A stretch of 64,000 nt of DNA, from NCBI GenBank assembly GCA_002479765.1, contig DLOZ01000024.1, forward strand, positions 63,295-127,294, read 5' to 3'. Shown here piece after piece: positions 53,428-62,725 of the stretch. The translations under genes and the position numbers were made by a program. The notes under the pieces were generated by a model. It had not been told where the DNA came from and made no database searches. It was given only the letters and a program-made list of their open reading frames with translations. How positions within the stretch are numbered: position 1 is the stretch's first letter; each line of letters opens with the position of its first letter. This stretch comes from Sphingomonadales bacterium UBA7471. GTDB lineage: Bacteria; Pseudomonadota; Alphaproteobacteria; Sphingomonadales; Sphingomonadaceae.

Positions 53428-54494
53428 AAAATCCAATCGAAGTCAGCTGGTTCTCGGCATTATGCGACGATGATTACGAATTTCTTGGGCAACCCGACCC
53501 CATGCTCGCGTCGAGTTGGGAGCATTGCCGCAATATCGTGCTCGCCGCGGAAAACGGCGGGTTCGACAATATATTACTCCCATCGGGCTACACGCTTGGG
53601 TTGGATACCACTGCTTTTGCCAGCGCCATTGCGACGCTGACCACACGTATCAAGTTGCTGATGGCGGTGCGTATTGGCGAAAGCTGGCCACCGCAATTGG
53701 CGCGGCAGATTGCCACGCTGGACCAGATTTCGGGTGGACGGTTGAACATCAACATCATCTCGTCTGACCTGCCGGGTGACAAGATGGACAGCGAACCGCG
53801 CTATCGCCGGACGGTCGAAGCGATGCAGATCCTCAAGACATTGTTGAATGGCGAACATCTGTCGATTGATGGCGAACATTATAAAATCGATCTCGACCCG
53901 CCACGCATGAAGACCGTCAGCGGCAAATGTCCGCCTTTGTACTTCGGTGGTCTCTCGCCCGCGGCAAAGGACGCCGCTGCCGAAGGTTGCGACGTCTATT
54001 TGATGTGGCCAGAAACGGTTCAGGGCGCAAAGGACCTTGTCGAAGACATGACCGCGCGCGCGGCAAAATTTGGACGGACGTTGAAATATGGCTTCCGCGC
54101 GCATGTCATCGTGCGTGAAACCGAAGCCGAAGCCCGGGCTTATGCCGACCGTCTCTTGTCCAAGCTGGATGCGCAGCAAGGCGACGCAATCCGCAACAAA
54201 TCCTTGGATACGCAAACCTTCGGCGTTGCGCATCAGGCCGAATTGCGCGCGCAATCGGAAGCGAACGACGGATATCTGGAAGATAATCTGTGGACCGGAA
54301 TTGGCCGTGCACGTTCAGGCTGCGGTGCTGCGATCGTTGGCGACCCGGACCAAGTGCTCGCCAAAATCGAAGCCTATCGCGCCGTGGGCATCGAAGCGTT
54401 CATTTTATCGGGTTACCCGCACATCAACGAATGCGACATGTTCGCACGTTATGTCTTGCCGAAATTGGACCATGGGCGTTTGGTGATCGACTGA
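53424..54494 (+). CDS. smoC: SsuD-like FMNH2-dependent monooxygenase, probable sulfoquinovose monooxygenase
   Basis: A 356-residue bacterial-luciferase-fold enzyme. It parallels SsuD across its length: ARQIATLDQISGGRLNINII, PPLYFGGLSPAAKDAAAE, VDVYLMWPE-like, RAHVIVRETEAEARAYADRL, NLWTGIGRARSGCGAAIVGD and AFILSGYPHI. The SsuD active-site Arg and His (R226, H228) match Arg225 and His227; Arg297 is present. The SsuD Cys54 position is not Cys (GYTLGLD). In the operon it should use FMNH2 and O2 to cleave the C-S bond of sulfoquinovose, giving 6-oxo-glucose and sulfite. A flavin reductase gene is not in the window. Confidence 0.85.
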   Translation: MKNPIEVSWFSALCDDDYEFLGQPDPMLASSWEHCRNIVLAAENGGFDNILLPSGYTLGLDTTAFASAIATLTTRIKLLMAVRIGESWPPQLARQIATLDQISGGRLNINIISSDLPGDKMDSEPRYRRTVEAMQILKTLLNGEHLSIDGEHYKIDLDPPRMKTVSGKCPPLYFGGLSPAAKDAAAEGCDVYLMWPETVQGAKDLVEDMTARAAKFGRTLKYGFRAHVIVRETEAEARAYADRLLSKLDAQQGDAIRNKSLDTQTFGVAHQAELRAQSEANDGYLEDNLWTGIGRARSGCGAAIVGDPDQVLAKIEAYRAVGIEAFILSGYPHINECDMFARYVLPKLDHGRLVID

Positions 54495-54512
54495 CCCATA
54501 TTCTTACCCCCC

Positions 54513-54587
54513 CGTCATGCTGAACTTGTTTCAGCATCTTACTTTCGACGAGGGGAAGTAAGACCCTGGAACGAGTTCAGGGTGACG
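54513..54587. repeat. Long REP-like palindrome between convergent genes
   Basis: About 75 bases with matching arms: CGTCATGCTGAACTTGTTTC on one side and GAACGAGTTCAGGGTGACG on the other, with a second inner pairing ATCTTACTT/AAGTAAGA. It can form one long imperfect hairpin. It lies between the convergent smoC and prfA genes and probably also stops transcription from both sides. Confidence 0.78.
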
Positions 54588-54604
54588 GCAAAATAGCAAA
54601 GCGC

Positions 54605-55684
54605 TTAATCCGACAGACCCGCCATGCGCTCGGCTTGGTCTTCGGCAATCAGCGCCGCGACCAATTCACCAAGGCCGGCGCCTTCCAAGATCTCCGGAAG
54701 CTTATGCAGCGTCAGGTTGATCCGGTGGTCGGTCACGCGGCCTTGCGGGAAATTATAGGTGCGGATGCGTTCCGAACGGTCGCCTGAGCCAACCATCGCT
54801 TTGCGGGCCTCGGCCTCCGCGCCTTGGGCTTCCTCGCGCTCTTTTTCGTACATCCGCGCGCGCAGCACTTGCATCGCTTGTTCTTTGTTCTTGTGCTGGC
54901 TGCGTCCGTCTTGGCAGGTCACGACAATGCCTGTTGGCAAATGGGTAATGCGCACGGCCGAGTCCGTGGTGTTGACGTGCTGTCCGCCTGCACCCGACGC
55001 ACGGTACACATCGATTTTCAGGTCGCGCGCCTCGATCTGGATATCCACTTCGGTTGGCTCCGGCAGCACCGCGACGGTCGCGGCGCTGGTGTGAATGCGG
55101 CCGCCGCTTTCGGTAACCGGAACGCGCTGCACACGGTGGACGCCGCTTTCATATTTTAGCTTGGCGAAAACGCCATTGCCCTTGATCGCGACAACAACTT
55201 CCTTGAACCCGCCCACATCGGACGGGCTGATCGAGATAGGTTCGATCTTCCACCCCTGCCCCGCGGCATAGCGTTCGTACATGCGGTACAGGTCACCGGC
55301 AAACAACGCCGCTTCATCACCGCCCGTGCCAGCACGAATTTCAAGCATGGCGGGTCGGTCATCGGCGGCATCTTTCGGCAAAAGCGAAATCGCCAAAGCG
55401 GTTTCGGCTTCGCTCAACTGGTGACTGACATCCTCCAGTTCCTCAATCGCCATCTCGTGCAGGTCGGGGTCGGAGGAATCCTTCGACATATGCTGCAAGG
55501 TTTCGATTTCCTTGCGCAGTCGCCGGACATTGGCCGCCGCCTTGGCGACCGGTTCAAGCTCCGAATATTCCTTGGAAGCCGTGACAAAGGCATCGCCTTC
55601 CAACTGCCCCGAAGCCATCCGCGCCTCAAGCTCGGAAAAACGCGATTCAATAAGCGCGATACGTTGCGGGGAGATTTTGGTCAT
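54605..55684 (-). CDS. prfA: Peptide chain release factor 1
   Basis: A 359-residue factor. The GGQ motif is at residues 233-235 ([14 protein letters not shown]) and the codon-recognition tripeptide is Pro-Val-Thr at 189-191 ([14 protein letters not shown]), the RF1 form that reads UAG and UAA. It overlaps hisS by 4 bp. The methyltransferase prmC, often next to prfA, is not adjacent. Confidence 0.97.
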   Translation of the reverse strand: MTKISPQRIALIESRFSELEARMASGQLEGDAFVTASKEYSELEPVAKAAANVRRLRKEIETLQHMSKDSSDPDLHEMAIEELEDVSHQLSEAETALAISLLPKDAADDRPAMLEIRAGTGGDEAALFAGDLYRMYERYAAGQGWKIEPISISPSDVGGFKEVVVAIKGNGVFAKLKYESGVHRVQRVPVTESGGRIHTSAATVAVLPEPTEVDIQIEARDLKIDVYRASGAGGQHVNTTDSAVRITHLPTGIVVTCQDGRSQHKNKEQAMQVLRARMYEKEREEAQGAEAEARKAMVGSGDRSERIRTYNFPQGRVTDHRINLTLHKLPEILEGAGLGELVAALIAEDQAERMAGLSD

Positions 55685-56901
55685 GCGATCGACTGAAGAA
55701 CGCTCTTAAGCCGGTCATCGTTGCCTTCACCGGACATCCCGTAATAGCCATCCTCATTGACGCGCAGGATAGCCGCTGGGTTTTGCTTGACGGCCTTGTC
55801 ATACCGCTTTTTCGGAGAACCAGTTGCAATCATGTCGGCCGAAATTCCGGCTTGGCGCAGCTGACGCAAAAGCGCGAAGGCATGCCCAAGACCCGCGTCA
55901 TTCTCCAAAACAATCATGGCTTCGATCTGCTGTGTTGGCACGGCATCAATCAACATGCCCAACCGCTCAATGCCTGCCGCCCAGCCGACCGCTGGTGTCG
56001 CTGGTCCGCCGAGATTTTCGATCAAGCCATCATAGCGTCCGCCGCCCAGCACGGTGCCCTGCGCACCCAGCCGGTCGGTCACAAATTCAAACGCGGTGTG
56101 GCGATAATAATCGAGGCCGCGCACGAGCGCGGCATTGCGTGTCCATGCCACGCCAGCGGCATCGAGGCCAGCGGTCACCGCGCCGAAGAAATCCTGTGCT
56201 TCGCCCGATAAATAATCGTCGATCACCGGCGCTGCGTCGGCAATCGGGCGATCTTTGGGGTCTTTGCTATCCAGAATACGCAGCGGATTTTTCTCCAGCC
56301 GCGCGAGGCTATCTTCGGACAGCGCACCCTTATGATCGTTGAAATAGCCAACCAATGCCGCGCGCCACGCATCGCGGCTTGGGGTGTCGCCCAATGTGTT
56401 GAGCTGCAACGTCACGCCTTCGTTTATGCCCAATTCCTTCAGCAATTGGTCCGCCATCACGAGCAGTTCAACATCGGCAGAAGGCTCTGCTGCGCCGATA
56501 ATTTCGGCATCAATCTGGTGAAATTGCCGATAGCGGCCCTTTTGCGGGCGTTCGTAACGGAACAATGGGCCGTGCACCGACAGCTTCATCGGCGCAAATT
56601 GCTGCCAGCCATTTGTCAGATACGCGCGCGCAATGCCCGCCGTAAATTCGGGCCGCAGCGTGATCGAATCCCCGCCGCGATCTTCGAAGCTGTACATTTC
56701 CTTTGAGACAACATCGGTCGCCTCACCCAGGCTGCGCGAAAACACAGCCGTTGGCTCAATGACGGGCAGTTGCAGGCCCTTAAATCCATAAAGCCTGCGC
56801 ACGCGTTCAAATGTTGCGACGACATGCGCAAAACGTTCTTCTGTCTCGCCGAACATGTCCTGAGTACCGCGAACGGCTTGGGGTGTCTGTATCTTTGCCA
56901 T
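55681..56901 (-). CDS. hisS: Histidyl-tRNA synthetase
   Basis: A 406-residue class II synthetase. The start [20 protein letters not shown], the class II motifs [34 protein letters not shown] and the histidine-A motif [14 protein letters not shown] are standard, with [14 protein letters not shown] near motif 3. The C-terminal anticodon-binding domain follows. It is cotranscribed with prfA. Confidence 0.97.
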   Translation of the reverse strand: MAKIQTPQAVRGTQDMFGETEERFAHVVATFERVRRLYGFKGLQLPVIEPTAVFSRSLGEATDVVSKEMYSFEDRGGDSITLRPEFTAGIARAYLTNGWQQFAPMKLSVHGPLFRYERPQKGRYRQFHQIDAEIIGAAEPSADVELLVMADQLLKELGINEGVTLQLNTLGDTPSRDAWRAALVGYFNDHKGALSEDSLARLEKNPLRILDSKDPKDRPIADAAPVIDDYLSGEAQDFFGAVTAGLDAAGVAWTRNAALVRGLDYYRHTAFEFVTDRLGAQGTVLGGGRYDGLIENLGGPATPAVGWAAGIERLGMLIDAVPTQQIEAMIVLENDAGLGHAFALLRQLRQAGISADMIATGSPKKRYDKAVKQNPAAILRVNEDGYYGMSGEGNDDRLKSVLQSIA

Positions 56902-56981
56902 ATTAAAGCGCCCTAGCGGCTAATTGTTGTTAGTGGAATAGGTCTGGACGCGCCAATCGGCTTTCGCCAAAAGTCTGGCCC

Positions 56982-58916
56982 ATGAATCCCCGCATATTTT
57001 CGCGCGCTATCGCCGCATTCGCCCTTTCCACCAGCCTCATTTCTGCAGCATCTGCGCAAAACAGCGCGCCGCAGCCAGTGCCTATCGTCTCGAACATACC
57101 TGAGCCGCAAGATCGCCCCTTGCCGGAACCGATGATCTTGTCCGTGGACGCAACCGATATTGATCGCGCTATTTTCCAGGTGCGTCAGATCATTCCTGTA
57201 GAAAAAGGCAAGCCGCTTATCTTGCTTTACCCGCAGTGGCTGCCCGGCAAGCATGGCCCACGGGGTGCACTGGCCGAAATGACGGGGCTGATGATCCGTG
57301 CAGGCGAGAAGACGCTGCGTTGGACCCGCGACCCGGTTCAGGTTTACGCCTTTCATGTCGATGTGCCTGCCGAAACATCGTCCGTCGATGTAGAATTCCA
57401 ATTCACAGCGCCTGTCCGAGAAAGCGAAGGCCGCATCAACGTCACGCCCAATATGATGAACATCCAATGGGAACAGGTGGCCTTGTACCCCGCGGGACAT
57501 TTTACCCGCGCTATTCAGGTAAAACCGTCGATTACGCTGCCTGAAGGCTGGACGGGCGTGGCGGCGCTTGATGGCGCAAAGATTACGGGCAACCGCATCG
57601 ATTACGGCGTGACCGATTTTGAAACCTTGGTCGACAGCCCGATGTTCGCGGGGCCACATTATAAGAAATGGGACCTTGGGCACAACGTCACGCTGAACGT
57701 GTGGGCGGACGACGCCAAATATTTGGCCGCAAAGCCAGAGCATATCGCTGCACATCGCGCATTGGTGGATGAATCACTCCTGCTTTTTGGATCAAAGCAT
57801 TTTGATCGCTACGAATTTCTGCTTGGCCTGACCGAAGAGCTTGGCGGAATTGGGCTTGAACATCATCGCAGCTCTGAAAATACGCGCGAGACTGACTATT
57901 TCATCGAATGGGATGACAATATGTCCGAACGCGGCCTGTTGCCGCACGAATTCACGCACAGTTGGAACGGCAAGTTCCGTCGCCCTGATACAATGTGGAC
58001 GCCGGATTATTCCACCCCAATGCGCGACAATTTGTTGTGGGTGTATGAAGGGCAGACCAGCTTTTGGGATCTGGTGCTTGGCGCGCGCTCGGGTCTGCAG
58101 TCGAAAGAGATGGTACTTGGTGAATTGGCGAAACATGCGGGCTTTTATGCAGAGCAGCCCGGCCGCGCATGGCGTTCGGTCGAAGATACCACGCATGATC
58201 CAATTTTTGGCGCACGCAAAGCCAAGCCATTCGCGAGTCAGGCACGCGGCGAAGATTATTATAATGAAGGTACTTTGGTCTGGCTCGACGCGGACATGAC
58301 GATCCGCACGCTTTCAAAGGGTAAGAAATCGCTCGATGATTTCGCCAAGGCGTTCTTTGGCGTGCGCAACGCCGACTGGGGCGTACTCACTTATAATTTT
58401 GAAGAGATTGTCCGCACGCTAAATGCTGTGCAACCTTATGATTGGGCAAAGTTTCTGGATACCAAATTGCGCCAACCGGGTCAGCCCGCGCCGTTGAACG
58501 GTTTTGAATTGGGCGGGTACAAACTTGTCTGGAAAGAAGAGCCAAACATCTTCGACAAAGAACTGATGAAAGAAGGCAACAACTTCAACCTTACGCACTC
58601 GCTGGGGCTGACGTTGGACAAAGAAGGCCGTGTCACATCGGTATTATGGAACGGCCCTGCTTTTAAGGCCAATATTGTCAACGGCACCAAAATCATTGCG
58701 GTCAACGGCTATGCGTACTCCAAAGACGGCCTGAGTAGGGCAATCACGGCCGCAAAGGGTGGGGAAAAGCCCGTGCGCCTTATATTGGAGCGCAACAAAC
58801 GTTTTGAGCAAATAGACATCGCCTATTCGGGCGGCTTGCGCTATCCGCACCTCGAAGCCACGGGCAAGGGCGAAACGGCGATCGATCGTTTGCTCCGTCC
58901 GCGGCGGACCAACTAA
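56982..58916 (+). CDS. M61 family metallopeptidase (glycyl aminopeptidase-like)
   Basis: A 644-residue secreted peptidase. Signal peptide: residues 1-25 (ISAASAQ). The zinc site is HEFTHSW with His322, Glu323 and His326, and a downstream Glu ligand in VYEGQTSFWDLVLGARSG. A C-terminal PDZ-like domain begins near GLTLDKEGRVTSVLWNGPA. Family members trim N-terminal Gly or Ala. It is divergent from hisS. Confidence 0.92.
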   Translation: MNPRIFSRAIAAFALSTSLISAASAQNSAPQPVPIVSNIPEPQDRPLPEPMILSVDATDIDRAIFQVRQIIPVEKGKPLILLYPQWLPGKHGPRGALAEMTGLMIRAGEKTLRWTRDPVQVYAFHVDVPAETSSVDVEFQFTAPVRESEGRINVTPNMMNIQWEQVALYPAGHFTRAIQVKPSITLPEGWTGVAALDGAKITGNRIDYGVTDFETLVDSPMFAGPHYKKWDLGHNVTLNVWADDAKYLAAKPEHIAAHRALVDESLLLFGSKHFDRYEFLLGLTEELGGIGLEHHRSSENTRETDYFIEWDDNMSERGLLPHEFTHSWNGKFRRPDTMWTPDYSTPMRDNLLWVYEGQTSFWDLVLGARSGLQSKEMVLGELAKHAGFYAEQPGRAWRSVEDTTHDPIFGARKAKPFASQARGEDYYNEGTLVWLDADMTIRTLSKGKKSLDDFAKAFFGVRNADWGVLTYNFEEIVRTLNAVQPYDWAKFLDTKLRQPGQPAPLNGFELGGYKLVWKEEPNIFDKELMKEGNNFNLTHSLGLTLDKEGRVTSVLWNGPAFKANIVNGTKIIAVNGYAYSKDGLSRAITAAKGGEKPVRLILERNKRFEQIDIAYSGGLRYPHLEATGKGETAIDRLLRPRRTN

Positions 58917-58939
58917 TAACAATTTGAAAGCATTCTCCC

Positions 58940-59476
58940 ATGCGTATTGATTTGATTCCAGCAGGCGACAATGTGCCTGAAAGCCTTAACGTGCTGATCG
59001 AGGTTCCCATTGGCGGTGAACCCGTAAAGTATGAATTCGACAAGGCTTCTGGTGCTCTTTTCGTAGACCGTTTCCTGCACACCCCCATGCGTTACCCCGC
59101 CAATTATGGCTTTGTTCCGCACACACTGGGTGAAGATGGCGACCCGTTGGACGCACTTGTTGTCGCGCGCTCGCCTATCGTCGCCGGTGCGGTGGTCAAA
59201 TGCCGCCCGATTGGCGTGTTGATGATGGAAGATGATGCTGGCGGTGACGAAAAATTGCTCTGCGTGCCGGTCAACAAGACCTTCCCTTATTATTCGGACG
59301 TTGTGACGTACAAGGATATGCCACCAATCGTGCTGCAACAGATCGAACATTTCTTCACCCATTATAAAGACCTGGAGCCCGGCAAATGGGCCAAGTTGAA
59401 TGGCTGGGGTGATGAAAATGACGCCAAGCGTATCATTATGGAATGCGTCGAACGGGCGAAGGAACGCGGTATATGA
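58940..59476 (+). CDS. ppa: Inorganic pyrophosphatase (family I)
   Basis: A 178-residue enzyme that hydrolyses pyrophosphate and pulls biosynthetic reactions forward. NYGFVPHTLGEDGDPLDALV and the Asp-rich MEDDAGGDEKLLCVPVN are the metal-binding motifs; KDLEPGKWAKLNGWGDENDA is near the C-terminus. The stop overlaps the next gene's start (ATGA). Confidence 0.97.
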   Translation: MRIDLIPAGDNVPESLNVLIEVPIGGEPVKYEFDKASGALFVDRFLHTPMRYPANYGFVPHTLGEDGDPLDALVVARSPIVAGAVVKCRPIGVLMMEDDAGGDEKLLCVPVNKTFPYYSDVVTYKDMPPIVLQQIEHFFTHYKDLEPGKWAKLNGWGDENDAKRIIMECVERAKERGI

Positions 59477-59784
59477 ATCGGGTAGCGCTGGTCACCTTGG
59501 TTGCACTGGCGCTCTCGGCATGTGCCACCCCTGAAACACGCGTAAAAACCGCGCTGATGGATGCCGGTCTGCCCAAGCCGATTGCAGCCTGTATGGCTGA
59601 CCGGATGGTCGACCGGCTTTCACTTGTGCAATTGAATAAGCTGAGCGGCCTTAAAAAACTGCGTGGTCAGGACATGCGCAAGATTACCGTCGAGGACTTT
59701 CTGAAGCGCACACGTTCGCTGCAAGACCCCGAAATTCTCGGCGTCGTAAGCTCGTCCGGGCTGATTTGCGCGGTGAAGGCGTAA
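59473..59784 (+). CDS. Small predicted lipoprotein of unknown function
   Basis: A 103-residue protein with a lipoprotein signal (MNRVALVTLVALALSACATP; Cys at residue 17). The mature part is helical (IAACMADRMVDRLSLVQLNK, DMRKITVEDFLKR) with two further Cys. The ATG overlaps the ppa stop, so it is coupled to ppa. I recognise no named family; similar short proteins occur in sphingomonads. Confidence 0.75.
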   Translation: MNRVALVTLVALALSACATPETRVKTALMDAGLPKPIAACMADRMVDRLSLVQLNKLSGLKKLRGQDMRKITVEDFLKRTRSLQDPEILGVVSSSGLICAVKA

Positions 59785-59800
59785 GCAGTTCAAGTGATAT

Positions 59801-59832
59801 TTGTCATCCCGGACATCAGTTCGGGATGACAA
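59801..59832. terminator. Bidirectional hairpin between the small lipoprotein gene and sppA
   Basis: TTGTCATCCCG pairs with CGGGATGACAA around a 10-base loop. It lies between the convergent stops at 59784 and 59837. Its CATCCCG/CGGGATG arms resemble the REP family in this genome. Confidence 0.8.
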
Positions 59833-59836
59833 TTAT

Positions 59837-61711
59837 TTAGCTGAAAGCCTTCATCAACATCGCGAACCAACCACTATCGGCCTTTGCCGTCGCGGGTGCG
59901 CCAAAATCCACACATTCAAGGCACTTGGCCTGCGCGCCACGCACCCCCGTCAGCATGTTCAAATCTGCCGAAATCCGCTGGAACAGCAGCTGCTGCTGCC
60001 ATGATGCTTGCGCAAAAATGTCCATCGGCGCCGCAGCCTGCGCCCGCTTTGGCATCAGGCCACTGATCAACGTGCCCGCGAAGCTCGTTGGTGGTTCAAT
60101 ATATTCGGCATGCCATCCATCGGGTTTCAATCCGGCACGCTTTACGGCTTCCGCCAGCGCATCATGCATACCACCGGTCCTGTCGACAAGGCCGAGCTGA
60201 CGGGCTGTGCCACCGGCCCAAATACGCCCCTGTGCGATAGCATCGACTTGTTCGGGCGTTTTCTTGCGCGCCGTTGCGACGCGCGTCAGGAACTGGCGAT
60301 AGCCGTTCTCAATGGCGCTTTGGGCGACGCGGTCAAATTCGGGGCTGAAGCCATTCAAGATATCCGGTTCGCCGGACAATGGCGTCGTCTTCACGCCGTC
60401 CGCATTCACGCCGATTTTCGCAAGCCCAGCCTCAGCGCTTGGAATGACGCCGAAAATACCAATGGAACCGGTAATCGTGGCAGGATCGGCAAAAATAACA
60501 TCGGCAGGAAGCGATATCCAATAACCGCCGCTTGCGGCCAAATTCGCCATAGAAACGATGACCGGAATCTTTTTCGCCTTCGCCGCTTCAATGGCGAGAC
60601 GGATTTTTTCCGATGCTGTGACGGAACCGCCCGGCGAATCCACACGGACCACCAAAGCTTTCAAATCCTTATTGTCGAGCGCATCGTAAATGAGGCCGCT
60701 GACGGTGTCGCCCGCTGCGGTTCCGGGACCACCCTCTCCATCGACGATGGTACCCGCAATGGTCACGACGCCAATCTGCGCACCGGCGGTTGCGGGACCG
60801 TAGCTCGCAAGTAACGCGTCCATTGCTGTGTGGGCAAAGCCACCGGTCGTTTTCTTATCGTCCGCGCCAACCTTTCCGGCGATGAATTTACCGAATGCGA
60901 TACGGTCACCCAGCTTGTCGACCAGACGAGAAGACAGCGCCAATTGCGCCAGATCACCTTTGACGGACTCCACCGCACCGGCCGGGTCGGTCAACATGCG
61001 GTCCAGCTGCGCCTGAGGACGCGCCTTTGCCACGCCCGCTTTCCACTGGCTCCAGACTTCATCATAAACGCCCTTGATGGCCATTTTGGATTCAGGCGAC
61101 TGCTCGGTCCGCATATAGGGTTCAACGGCGCTCTTGAAGGTTCCGACACGGTAGATGTTGGCCTTCACACCAAGCTGGTCGAGCAAGCCTTTATAATAAG
61201 GCTGCGATCCGCCGGGTCCCGTTATGATTGCGCCGCCCAACGGGTCCATCCAGATTTGCGTGGCATGGGCCGCCAGTTGATAGCTGTCGTCCGTATAGGC
61301 CGTGGCGAAGGCATAGACTGGCTTGCCTGCCTTTTTCACCGCCTCAAGACTGTTGCCGATGGCCGCAAGGCTCGCCTGTCCGCCGCCCATGAACCGATCC
61401 ATGTCGACCACGACCACCTTCACACGCGTATCTTTTTCCGCCAGCTTGAGCGCGCGAACGACATCGCGTTGCCGGATTTCACCGGTTGGCATGGACGAGG
61501 ATGTGAGCGCTGCAAGCGGGTCAACTTCGGCAGGCTGTTCGGAAATAACGCCATCAAGTTTCAGCAACAATGCACCATCGCGCACCACCGCCGGATTGGG
61601 GCTGGCGTTCAGAAGCGCGAACATCGCAAGGAAGAACAACAACAGGAACAGGAGGACGAGCAGGTCTTTCAACCCGACCAATATTTTCCAGCTGACACGC
61701 AGAAACTGCAT
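59837..61711 (-). CDS. sppA: Signal peptide peptidase SppA (67K type)
   Basis: A 624-residue membrane protease with two crotonase-like halves. An N-terminal membrane segment lies at about residues 20-43. Catalytic Ser is in MANLAASGGYWISLPAD and the Lys is expected in the first half around GKPVYAFATAYTDDSYQLAA. DSPGGSVTASEKIRLAI and GRIWAGGTARQLGLVD are standard. It digests cleaved signal peptides. The ATG at 61711 is chosen; the longer frame upstream lacks family similarity. Confidence 0.94.
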   Translation of the reverse strand: MQFLRVSWKILVGLKDLLVLLFLLLFFLAMFALLNASPNPAVVRDGALLLKLDGVISEQPAEVDPLAALTSSSMPTGEIRQRDVVRALKLAEKDTRVKVVVVDMDRFMGGGQASLAAIGNSLEAVKKAGKPVYAFATAYTDDSYQLAAHATQIWMDPLGGAIITGPGGSQPYYKGLLDQLGVKANIYRVGTFKSAVEPYMRTEQSPESKMAIKGVYDEVWSQWKAGVAKARPQAQLDRMLTDPAGAVESVKGDLAQLALSSRLVDKLGDRIAFGKFIAGKVGADDKKTTGGFAHTAMDALLASYGPATAGAQIGVVTIAGTIVDGEGGPGTAAGDTVSGLIYDALDNKDLKALVVRVDSPGGSVTASEKIRLAIEAAKAKKIPVIVSMANLAASGGYWISLPADVIFADPATITGSIGIFGVIPSAEAGLAKIGVNADGVKTTPLSGEPDILNGFSPEFDRVAQSAIENGYRQFLTRVATARKKTPEQVDAIAQGRIWAGGTARQLGLVDRTGGMHDALAEAVKRAGLKPDGWHAEYIEPPTSFAGTLISGLMPKRAQAAAPMDIFAQASWQQQLLFQRISADLNMLTGVRGAQAKCLECVDFGAPATAKADSGWFAMLMKAFS

Positions 61712-61819
61712 AATGTGATGCCCCTTTTTGATCTTTGTTCCGTTGTAGGCATTCAAACGTCATTTGCCACTATTGTTCGACAAAAAGATGTCGCGCGCTG
61801 ACAAGATTGCAAAACAGAA

Positions 61820-61849
61820 AAGGGCCGCTGGAATGATCCAACGGCCCTT
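61820..61849 (-). terminator. Rho-independent terminator of the short unit upstream of sppA
   Basis: AAGGGCCG-C-TGGA pairs with TCCA-A-CGGCCCTT around ATGA (one internal mismatch). On the minus strand the stem is followed by TTCTGTTTTG. It would end a short transcript that starts upstream of 61993. Confidence 0.85.
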
Positions 61850-61858
61850 AAACATGGG

Positions 61859-61972
61859 TCAGCGGTCGGATGTGCCGCTGCCGGAAGTTGCTTTCATGCC
61901 GTGATCGGCATCGCCGATATCATCGGCGGCCGATCTCCCGAACGGAATTCCCCGACCTCTTAACTGAACCAT
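61859..61972 (-). CDS. Possible 37-residue small protein
   Basis: An open frame from an ATG at 61972 gives 37 residues: MVQLRGRGIPFGRSAADD then a polar Gly/Asp/Ser tail ending TSDR. The perfect Shine-Dalgarno lies 14 bases before this ATG, a little far. It overlaps, out of frame, the 19-codon frame that starts at 61979. The unit ends at the hairpin at 61820-61849. I recognise no family, and the frame is short enough to be chance; the strong ribosome site argues that something here is translated. Confidence 0.4.
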   Translation of the reverse strand: MVQLRGRGIPFGRSAADDIGDADHGMKATSGSGTSDR

Positions 61973-61979
61973 GAGACAT
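61920..61979 (-). CDS. Possible 19-residue basic peptide with ideal ribosome site
   Basis: ATG at 61979, seven bases after GGAGG of the AAGGAGGTGATCC site, then 19 codons (MSHGSVKRSG..., ending GRR) and TGA at 61920. The product is basic. The spacing is ideal, better than for the overlapping 37-codon frame. It could be a real micropeptide or a leader that couples translation to the 37-codon frame. Confidence 0.4.
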   Translation of the reverse strand: MSHGSVKRSGNSVREIGRR

Positions 61980-61980
61980 C

Positions 61981-61993
61981 GGATCACCTCCTT
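61981..61993 (-). promoter_or_regulatory. Perfect extended Shine-Dalgarno site
   Basis: AAGGAGGTGATCC on the minus strand is fully complementary to the 3' end of 16S rRNA. Few genes carry the full match. It precedes the two short overlapping frames at 61979 and 61972. Confidence 0.8.
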
Positions 61994-62145
61994 TCGTTGA
62001 ATGGAAATTGCTTGCTTCAAACATATATCTGCCCTCCGCAGGACCGAAGTTGAATCAAACGGGTCGCTTAAACAAGTCTTGTAATAAATTTTTTTTCGGG
62101 CAAATATTAGGGTTCCGCGCCGCGATATGTGACGTCGTCAAATGG

Positions 62146-62676
62146 CTATTTGCGGCAATCTTCGACAATGCGTGCAATCTCTGCCCATGCGGGCAAAATG
62201 ATGGGCGGATGTCCGTCCGTTTCCAATAATATCCGCCCGCGGCTAAACGCCATCGCATCCAATATTGCGTCCATCGGCATGATTTGACTTGCCAGATAGA
62301 CGGGTGTTCCGCCGGTCGGCTTTGCCGCAAATTCCTTCATGGCCGAAGATGTCCGTATGACAATGCGTTGCCCGGGTGCAGTCGCCACACGCGACACATA
62401 TATGCGCCGATTTTGCAGGTCGCAGCGCAGGCTGACGATAGGATTATGGCCAGTGGGTCCAAATACAGCCGTCGATCCGCGATCATCGCGCCGATACACC
62501 CAATCACCCATCGAAAACGGCCAGTCATTCCAATCCGCCGACAGACGCGGCGTTGGCGCAGGCGTGGCGGCCACTGGTGGCGGCACGGGCGCAGCCCTTT
62601 GTGCTGGCTGTGGCGGCGACGCAACGCAGGATGCGAGCAGCAACATTGCAATGAGGGCTAGGTTACGGGTCTGCAT
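62146..62676 (-). CDS. Predicted lipoprotein of unknown function
   Basis: A 176-residue protein with a lipoprotein signal (MQTRNLALIAMLLLASCVAS; Cys at residue 17), a Pro/Ala-rich linker (about 20-44), then a compact domain (DWNDWPFSMGDWVYRRDDRG, ATFGPTGHN-like, CDLQNRRIYVSR) with two Cys. It resembles small sphingomonad envelope proteins but I cannot assign a function. Divergent from tlyA. Confidence 0.75.
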   Translation of the reverse strand: MQTRNLALIAMLLLASCVASPPQPAQRAAPVPPPVAATPAPTPRLSADWNDWPFSMGDWVYRRDDRGSTAVFGPTGHNPIVSLRCDLQNRRIYVSRVATAPGQRIVIRTSSAMKEFAAKPTGGTPVYLASQIMPMDAILDAMAFSRGRILLETDGHPPIILPAWAEIARIVEDCRK

Positions 62677-62725
62677 GACTTTGTCTTATGGCCAAATCGC
62701 ATCTGCTCCGCTAGCGCGTTGCGAC

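Noticed and set aside
61981..61996. A plus-strand RNA with an anti-Shine-Dalgarno (CACCTCCTTTC) resembling the 16S 3' end
   Set aside because: The flanks do not match 16S rRNA, and the terminator lies on the other side with its T-run on the minus strand, so a minus-strand ribosome site explains it better.
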